Below, one piece after another: positions 56,601 through 64,000 of a stretch of 64,000 nt of DNA. Every line of letters starts with the position of its first letter. Within the stretch, counting starts at the first letter, position 1. The position numbers and the translations under genes were made by a program. The stretch is from contig VXBM01000215.1 of the NCBI GenBank assembly GCA_013400155.1, positions 814,985-878,984 of the forward strand, written 5' to 3'. Below the pieces are notes generated by a model. The model had not been told where the DNA came from, ran no database searches, and saw only the letters and a program-made list of their open reading frames with translations. The stretch is from Helopsaltes ochotensis (lineage: Eukaryota; Chordata; Aves; Passeriformes; Locustellidae).

Positions 56601-59600
56601 ATGACATTACTGCTTTGTAAATTTAGAACAAATAAAAGGAAATGCTACTTCACCTAGTGCGTCGTCATCCTGTGGAATATGCTGTTCCAGGATGTTAGTC
56701 AAAAGCTGTAGCTGAAACATAAAAAAGTAGCTGGACCACTCATTTGTAGCCATGTTCACCAACAGGGATAACCAAGCCTTGTGTTCCAGCACACTGCCTC
56801 ATTGCAGCTGTAGCTGAAGTGAGCTCCCTGGACTCCTGGCTGGGAAAGGACAGCTTTCCAGGGGGAAGATTGGTATGGCTTCTTTTGAGATGACAAGAAT
56901 CATTGAATTTTTGTGCAAGATGCTAAACTGATCATCACTCTTGCCTGGACAGCGCAGTTTATGACCAGCCTTGGCCCTCTCCTCTGTCAGTATCCTTCAG
57001 CAGGTGGATATCTGGAGCTGAAATAGCTGCTTCAAGGGGAGGGAGGGAGCAGTGGCAGGAGGAGTGTGAGGCTGAGGCTTCTGCTGCTCAGCCCAGGGCC
57101 GTAGCACACGTGCTGCCCACCAGCCTGTGCAGGAAGGAGCCGGCAGCACTACAGGGCAGGCACGAGGGGCTGCTGCTCCCCAGGTACCCAGGCTGGGCTG
57201 GGGGGTGTGGGGTGTGGTGATGGCAGAGCTGCTGAACTGCTCTGCAAAGGAAGGGACCCTATTAACACGTTTCTGGATTCCTGATTATCCTTGTTAAGAT
57301 GTTTAACTGTAATACTGCTGCATATTAATGAGGAAAACAGGTTTGTATGGTTTCTTCATTTCCCCAAATAATTCCTTCACTAGTTACATTAAAATCTTGT
57401 CTGTCCTTCATAGGGAAGTCTAAATTGTCCCAGTTTGTTCTCCTTAGGAGCGAGCTTTTTTAAGAGGTTTATTCTTTTATTTCCCATCTCAGGTGATACC
57501 AATAAATCCCAGTGCAAATGTTGCTTTTGAACTGACTAATGGGGAATGTTCTTCATATATTTATCCTGCACAGTTACATTTTTATTTGCAGTTTTGTAGC
57601 TACACAATAGACCCTTTATTTTAATTCTGTGACTCTTTGTCTGGATGATTCATGTATGAAAATCTTTTGATCTCTTTATTTATCCTCTTGTCTTAGAAAC
57701 TTCGACTTTGTTCTTTGAACAGAGGGTTGTCTGATTGTGGGGATTTTTAAGATGATCCAGTAGGTGATTTAAGAAGGAATTAGTTGTTTTCTATATTGGA
57801 TGATCTATCCAATGATCCAGGAAGTCAGTAGCATCAGAAATTAATTCTTACCAAAGGAGTGTCTGTATTTCTGTATTTTATGTCAATATTTTAAATTTCT
57901 TGTCTTCCAGTGTGATTGAAAACTATGCTATAGTTTGCATTTTCTTTCTGTCCCCCCAAAAAGGCAGAAAAATAGGAAAAGGGACAGGAGTAGGAGTGTT
58001 CTGAAGCTGCTCTTCCCCAGTGCTCCAGAGCATGCCAGTGATTCAAATGCACTGGTGGCTCCTTATAGAATTTGGCTGGTTTTACAGCCATGAAAGGTCC
58101 TTGGATGCTTCATCCTAGGATGTTTGGACTTTTAAATGTGCTACTGTATATGTATACAACTATAGATGTTCTTGGCCTTATTACCAGGAAGAAAGTGAGG
58201 CCCAGTGGTGTCTGAACAAATTCACTAACCTTGGTTTTACTTCCAGGGAAAAAGCTGCTTCCCCTTAGCAGGACTCAGACATGCCCCTTGTTCTTCTCTA
58301 ACTTCACACTGATTTATGCATCAGTGTTTCATGCTCTGGAAAAAGTTTCTTTAGGGTAGCCATTCTTACATAGCAGAGTTTTTGATGGAAATACATTTAA
58401 CTAAACGCTTTCCTGCTTTCCCAAGGAAGAAGAAACATTCCTGTGATTACCTTCTTTTGAAATGAAGTTTTTCAAAGCTGGAAATGTTTAACGGAAAGCG
58501 AGGGAAGAGAAAAGGAGTTCTTCAAAATTTTATTTTTAGAATAGTATAAATATTTACTTCTGTGTGCTTACAGCTGATACAGATCAGGTCATTTTGTCCA
58601 AGATAGAATGCTCCAAATGCTAAAACTGTGTTTCTAATATGAATGGCCAGTTCTTTCTTTAAAAAGGATTTTAGCTCCTTTCATTGCCTACTTAATGTGT
58701 CTGTAGCACCGATTTCTAGGTATTGGTTGTGCCTCTGGGTAAGGTGGTGTTATTGCAGGTGAATCTGCAGTCTGTTAATGAAAAGAAATAGTTTAAAAAT
58801 TGAAGACCTTAAAATAAAGCAGAAATTTCCAGGTGTATCATTTTTGTTGACTACGTCCACATTTCTTGGCAGATGCTCTGAGGCACTTAAACATCAACTA
58901 TAAATTTGGTGTTCAACTTCACAGGCTTTTATTTTTAATCTGTTTTATGAAGGATGATGAGAGAACTGAGAAACAGACTGGAAAACAGGGATATCATGTA
59001 TTGGGGTGATGTGTGTGGTCGTTTTAGTGTTCATTAACAAAACTTTGGTTGAATGGTTGGGCCTCATGAGATTGACAGAATCCTACTTTATTTTAATCTG
59101 TTCTTTCAGATGTTAGGTACAATTTGCTTGAAAAGCAGATGATGTAGACAAATTTTTTCATGTACAATATGTAGAGGCGTGCAGGAGAGCCTGGGCTGCT
59201 GGAAATTTTGAAAGTAGACATAAAAGGGAGCCTTCTGATTTCTGTTAACAGTGCTCAACCTTAATGCAGCTTTTCTTAAATCCAGATCTTGCCAACACTT
59301 CAGTATTGGTCTAATGTAAGCCAGCTTGGTGGAAATCAATACAGAGGTGTGCACAAAGAGAAAGTGAGATAACTACACTGTGGGGAAGAAGGATTTTGTC
59401 TTAGGAAGAGTAAAGGTTGATACATAGTCAAGTCTGGACTCCAGCTGAATGGGCAGCTCTGAGAACAGCAGACATGGTCCTCTTCAGAGCAGGGCTTTTA
59501 TTTCTCTCTGCTGCCACCTGCTGACTGAAGGAGAGGGAGTTGGTGGCAGAAGACACAGGGTCTGGTGCCTCCCTGGGCAGAGGGAAGTTTTGGCTACCCT

Positions 59601-62600
59601 GTATGTCTTCTGCTGGTTTGTTAAAATATTGTTTATTTAACACAGTGCAACTAATGCATGGGAATTAGCCCAAGGTACAAACACACTGAGGATAGGATTG
59701 TTAGAGAGAGCCAAACTCACCACTCAGCCTCAGCCTGATAGGGGAACATTTGTTAGAATATCTTTTAGGTAGGTAGAACAAAGCATCAGGAAACATGAGG
59801 GTTCAAATTGATTACTTCGTTTCATTTCTCCCCTCCCCATGAGGGAGACTAAACAAATTGTCATGACTAAACAAATTTTTAGTATGATATTATAGAGTGT
59901 GCTATCTGATTCATTAATTGTTAGAAACTGGTATGCTGTGCTATTAACAAAATGACTTAATGTTCTTACCAGTTTTAAATGTACAATAAGTCCTTTAAAA
60001 AGACTGTGCATAGTCTGCACATAATTACTCCTGCTGTTCTGTTCTTGATTTGTGTTGTGCTATTATTTAGGTATGAAAGACTTCTTTCCTCAGTTCAGTA
60101 TTGGGAATGACAGCTAAAATCTCAGTGGTTCTGTACATTTAGGAAGAAGTTAAGGTGTGCTGTGGTGGAAAAGAAACACGGTTCAGAGGTGCAAATAACT
60201 TCCATTGTGCAGCTCTGAAAATAGCTTCAACAGACTGCACTAGTGGTCAGGTGTTCTCCTGCTGTCTCTCACTGACATGTCCACTCCTCATTTTCTCTCT
60301 CTTCAGATTATCACTCCATGTCGGAAGCTCATCCTTTGTGCTGATAACAGAAAAGAGATGGAAGATTGGATTGCAGCACTGAAGACTGTACAAAACCGTG
60401 AACATTTTGAGGTAATAGGAAAATGTGTTCCTTTGTATTCTGTGCTTCCTCTGCTAAATCACAGCTTATTTTGAGAGTCAGCTTCAGTTAGTAGAAGTCA
60501 TTTTATTGTCTCTAATGGGTAATAGTGTTAGGATCTTCTGTAAAAATGATCCCAAATACATTGAAGTGATTCTCCAAAGAATGTTTGGCTTTGTATATGC
60601 TCCCTTGGGAATTTGGAGAGAATTTTCAGAGCATGGATAGGTTATGAAGCAAAGTTCCCCTCCTACTGTCTTTTCGTTTTTCAATTATCCTCCTTGCCCT
60701 AATTCACATCTTGCCTGCTTGGTATTCTGCCAACTCCAGTGCATCTGCCTGCTTCTGGGGCCGAGTGAGACCAGCACTGCCACCACAAAAAGCTGTCTTG
60801 TGTTTTTCCCGCTCTCATGCTTGTCTCCCTTATGCTAGAACAAGTGTTTCTCTGATACACAATAAGCCAAGCTGGGGTATTTATCTCTATGAAAATTTAA
60901 TCCAACAAAAAATGTGGATAAATTCTCCAGCAGATAAGTTCTCCAGTTCAATTTCCCTAGACACACTTGTAGTAAGATAAGGATGAGAGGTGGTACAGGA
61001 GCTCTAATGAAGGTGTGGCTTCTTCAGGTAGTATTTTTTTGCATTAGAGATCTTCTTGAGTTTCAGCTAATGTGTATAAACTGCATGTGGCCCACTATTT
61101 CCTAGGAAAAAAGTGTTCTGTTTCTGCTTTTTCTGACTGCTTCATGCAAGTCTTCAGAGAAAAAAAGTCCTGTTGCTCTACTTTAGACCTTGCTGTAATA
61201 CATTTCTCTCCTCAGTCTACCCAGTACAGCATGGACCATTTCTCAGGGATGCATAACTGGTACGCCTGCTCCCATGCCCGGCCAACATACTGCAATGTGT
61301 GTCGGGAGGCCTTGTCTGGGGTCACGTCACATGGGCTGTCCTGTGAAGGTAAGGGTGCCCTCCTCTCCTGCCTGGGGAGGAACAGCCTCGTTTTATTTTA
61401 GTTTTTGCCCATATACCCAAATGCTGCAATCCCTTATTAAAGTCATATGTCTGCAATGAGCAGATACACACTTCTGAGGTATCTGAGAGAATATTCATAA
61501 GAAGGTTCCTATTCATGAGAATAACTGTATTTGTAAGAACATCCTTGTTAAATGTTTGAGTGACAGGAGGTTATTCTTCCTCAGCTTCGGCTTAGCAGAA
61601 ACTTTGGCTTAGCTGGCTGTGCACAGCTCATGCTTCTAACATGAATGTGGTGACACATATTACACCCATGAATGCTGTGTAAAACAATGGAGGAGTGTGC
61701 AACTATGTAAATCGTGTTAAATTTAACAAGGAGATCACTAAGCTTTGTACAAGCAACTGGCAAAAATCACAAGGAAATAATTAATAGCTAGATCAGAACA
61801 CTTATAGTTGATTATCTTGGTGTGGTTCTGAGAAGGATAGAGTGTGTCCATGCTTTCTTCTGGAGCCAGATACACACTGCACATTAGACCTTCTGAAGCA
61901 TAATTAATACATTCTTCTCTTCCTCCCTAGTGTGCAAGTTTAAGGCCCACAAGCGCTGTGCTGTGCGGGCAACCAACAATTGCAAGTGGACAACTCTGGC
62001 CTCTATTGGGAAGGATATCATTGAGGATGAAGATGGGGTAGGTGTTAGTCTGAACTTTTCCAGCCTTACCTTCATATGGAAGCACTGTCTTGTGTTCTAT
62101 AGCGTTTTTCACTTCATAAATAGCAGATTCTGCCTTTACATGGAGAAGATTTCTACTGTCAGAGCATGAGATTCTGTGTGAAAAGTCCAGCCAGGATAGC
62201 AAGAGACTCCTTAGTGGGAATAAACTGCTATGGACTGGAGGAGTTGAGATTAAATATTTGTGGGCATGGGGAACTTGATCTAAGTTTTGGCAAAAGAAAA
62301 AAAAAGAATGTTTGGAATAGCACCTATAATATCATATAGCACTAATATTGGGAGGTCTGATGCAAGTCACTGTTTTATGGGTAGCCTGGGGTGAGTCACC
62401 TGGACTCTGTGCTTGAGCATGATATAAAATGCCAGAATTGGTCCTCAGGTGTTTTCTAGAAATTGCCTTTGCTGTCCTTAAACAGTGCACATAAAGAGTT
62501 GCTTCTCTATGTATCTCAGAGTCATGATGCCTCCTCTACCTTTAAGCTTCTCTCCCTCTGTACCTTTTGCAGATCTCGATGCCACATCAGTGGCTGGAAG

Positions 62601-63847
62601 GAAACCTGCCCGTGAGTGCCAAGTGCACTGTGTGTGATAAAACCTGTGGCAGTGTCCTGCGTTTGCAAGACTGGCGTTGCCTGTGGTGCAAAGCCATGGT
62701 GAGTTAAAATAAGCGTGATCATTTCAATAAAAGGAGTTTTTGATCAGCTCTGTGGTATGTTCTTTTTATGACACTTGTTTAGAATAAAAATCTCTAACCA
62801 TACTGTCATTGTTTGCCATGAAGGACTTTATTGTTCTGCAAGAAATAGAAATTTAATTTGTGCTCAAAAGTGTTGCTGTGATACATAAAAGCAAGACTTG
62901 AAAAAAATATCCAGCTTCTAGTCAAGCTCATTTAATTTTGAGAGTGAGCTTTCATAGATGAATCTAATTACAGTAGATAGGAGTCAAAGCTTCAGTCATG
63001 GACTACACTGGATTTTAAGGAGCCATTATTTGTTATTTCTACAGGTTGAAAAGGCACAACAAACTATAAAGAATACTCAGCTATTTTAATAATAGCAATT
63101 TCCCATCCATTGCAATAGATTGCTCTTGCCTAACCGCTGAAGTGATGCAGATCTTGCCATGTTTCCAGTTGTCTATAGTACTAGTAAGAGAAGTATTGCA
63201 AAAAATGTTTTTAGAATGGGGAGGCTCAAATGCCAAGCACTCTATCTTGCAGTCTTTATGTACCAGAAAAGCCCTGCTCTAATTTGTATTTCCTTTTTTG
63301 GATGGCTAGTAATCTCTCCTCTTACCTCTTATGTCCCTCATGTCTTCCTGCTTTGTTTTTTGCTTTCTTGGTCTCTTGAGTTCCCAGCTTTTTCTTTTGT
63401 TGCTACTTCAGGTCTCTCAGCTGAGGCTGGGATTTTGAAATCAGAATGCCTGAAGGCTGCTAAAGCCACAGAATCTGGTATTTGGTTATCTCAGCGCTCA
63501 AAGTGCTGGTCTCATAAAGTCAAATGGCAGGGAAGTACATACTAATGGAAAGAAGAGAATTTGTAGAAGGTTTTGATTAGATCATTCTTAAAATAACTTT
63601 ATCAATAAATTCATCAACTGACATTTTTTGGTGATTTCACCCCCTCTGCCTTTCTTCCTCTTACAACTTCATTTGGGTAGCATTAGGATTTATACCACAG
63701 TGTTCAAAAGAGTCTGAATTATTCTTTTGTGGTGGTGTTTCCAGGTACACACAGCGTGTAAAGAGTTGTTGCCGAACAAGTGCCCTCTTGGGCTCTGCAA
63801 AGTGTCTGTCATTCCTCCTACTGCTCTTAACAGCATTGATTCAGATG
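41647..63847 (+). CDS. DGKD: Diacylglycerol kinase delta, N-terminal part (partial)
   Basis: Type II diacylglycerol kinase, which converts diacylglycerol to phosphatidic acid with ATP. Exons after an alternative start: 41647-41673, 44605-44715, 45396-45476, 60307-60411, 61216-61348, 61931-62037, 62573-62698 and 63745-63847, all GT-AG and in phase. In short-isoform numbering the PH domain covers about 12-108. C1A is 121-170, with its Zn ligands in an exact HX12CX2CX13CX2CX4HX2CX7C pattern. C1B is 193-243 (HX12CX2CX14CX2CX4HX2CX7C). The catalytic and SAM domains lie beyond the window. Delta rather than eta is supported by DASVAESSTKNVNNSF, TQYSMDHFSG and synteny with SAG. The long-isoform first exon is probably in the N gap. 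Identity is secure; the 41647 start is less so. Confidence 0.9.
44605..44715 (+). CDS. DGKD: DGKD exon, start of PH domain
   Basis: A 111-nt exon encoding TVIKEGMLMKQTSSFQRWKR through GRTLYYAKTAK, with complete codons. Trp stands in QRWKRRYF where human DGKD, as I recall it, has Ser; Trp is also found in DGK-eta. Confidence 0.96.
45396..45476 (+). CDS. DGKD: DGKD exon, PH domain middle
   Basis: An 81-nt exon encoding SIIFDEVDLTDASVAESS and TKNVNNSFT. The residues match delta rather than eta. Donor GTAGGA is weak and opens a 14.8-kb intron. Confidence 0.96.
53170..53590 (-). mobile_element. Candidate solo LTR of an endogenous retrovirus-like element
   Basis: Read on the minus strand, two CCAAT boxes (near 53300 and 53280) are followed by TATAAAAAG near 53265 and AATAAA near 53247, the order and tight spacing of U3-R in a retroviral LTR. 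Ends and target-site duplications were not found, so the limits are approximate. No retroviral coding sequence is present. Confidence 0.35.
56100..56159 (+). repeat. 30-bp tandem duplication
   Basis: Two copies (56100-56129 and 56130-56159), each with ATTCCCATGTGT, differing at a few bases, including C/T changes. Confidence 0.88.
57030..57215 (+). other. GC-rich pocket in DGKD intron
   Basis: A segment clearly richer in G and C than the surrounding intron, containing the E-box CACGTG near 57108. No exon could be read in it. It may be regulatory or a relic. Confidence 0.35.
60307..60411 (+). CDS. DGKD: DGKD exon, end of PH domain
   Basis: A 105-nt exon encoding IITPCRKLILCADNRKEMED then WIAALKTVQNREHFE. 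The Trp of the final PH helix is present. Confidence 0.96.
61216..61348 (+). CDS. DGKD: DGKD exon, first half of C1A
   Basis: A 133-nt exon encoding STQYSMDHFSGMHNWYACSH through SHGLSCE. It supplies the first His and three Cys ligands of C1A. Confidence 0.96.
61931..62037 (+). CDS. DGKD: DGKD exon, second half of C1A
   Basis: A 107-nt exon encoding VCKFKAHKRCAVRATNNCKW then TTLASIGKDIIEDEDG. It completes the C1A zinc ligands. Confidence 0.96.
62573..62698 (+). CDS. DGKD: DGKD exon, most of C1B
   Basis: A 126-nt exon encoding ISMPHQWLEGNLPVSAKC through DWRCLWCKAM, with complete codons and donor GTGAGT. Confidence 0.96.
63745..63847 (+). CDS. DGKD: DGKD exon, end of C1B
   Basis: A 103-nt exon encoding VHTACKELLPNKCPLGLCK then VSVIPPTALNSIDSD. 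It is the last exon in the window; the catalytic domain exons follow outside. Confidence 0.95.
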
Positions 63848-64000
63848 GTAAGTATTCCTAGCAAGTAGCACTTCTTTCTCGTTGTCTGAGTTGCAGTCAC
63901 TGGTACTATTAATAGCTGGTATTGTTAATACCGGGTTCTAGCAGCTGAAAATTCTGCTTTTGCTGTTGCTGAAGCTCACCCCTGGAAGCCATTGCTAAGT

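Larger units (their letters stand above)
45477..60306 (+). other. DGKD intron splitting the PH domain (14.8 kb)
   Basis: No additional exon recognised. It holds a TG-rich simple repeat near 45862-45905, an LTR-like segment near 53170-53590, a 30-bp duplication at 56100 and a GC-rich pocket at 57030-57215. Confidence 0.6.

Overview
The window is vertebrate nuclear DNA, almost certainly from a bird. It carries split genes with GT-AG introns, CR1-type LINE 3' ends, and the conserved gene order ATG16L1 - SAG - DGKD (human 2q37.1), all on the + strand. Names come from reading the exon translations against remembered vertebrate proteins; no database search was run.

Layout. (1) 1-7420: the 3' part of ATG16L1, with seven coding exons (1161-6047) for most of the C-terminal WD40 propeller, then a 3' UTR with a polyadenylation signal at 7394. 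The intron before the first visible exon hosts a composite C/D-H/ACA scaRNA (about 49-315) whose guide is complementary to U5 snRNA loop I (U87/U88, SCARNA5/SCARNA6 type). (2) 7420-11200: a short intergenic region with a 30-bp tandem duplication and a long pyrimidine tract. (3) 11204-25730: the whole coding region of SAG (S-arrestin), 15 coding exons and 406 residues, including a 10-nt microexon at 24693-24702 that is needed to keep the frame. (4) 25730-28388: intergenic DNA, then a CR1 3' end, then a GC-rich island interrupted by an assembly gap (28389-29252) that probably hides the DGKD long-isoform first exon. (5) 29253-64000: the 5' half of DGKD. A TATA/MEF2-like promoter and a nine-codon alternative first exon lie at 41395-41673. 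PH-domain exons lie at 44605-60411 and the two C1 domains at 61216-63847. The kinase domain lies beyond the window.

Functions. The three proteins do not form one pathway. ATG16L1 is the LC3-lipidation scaffold, S-arrestin quenches phosphorylated light-activated rhodopsin, and DGK-delta phosphorylates diacylglycerol. Their adjacency is ancestral synteny. The points most worth a second look are the U5-guide scaRNA, the SAG microexon with a tandem acceptor that would allow in-frame skipping, the internal DGKD promoter and first exon, and the gap over the DGKD CpG island. Nothing here looks like a wholly new system. Most of the remaining DNA is intron or intergenic sequence with only short repeats.
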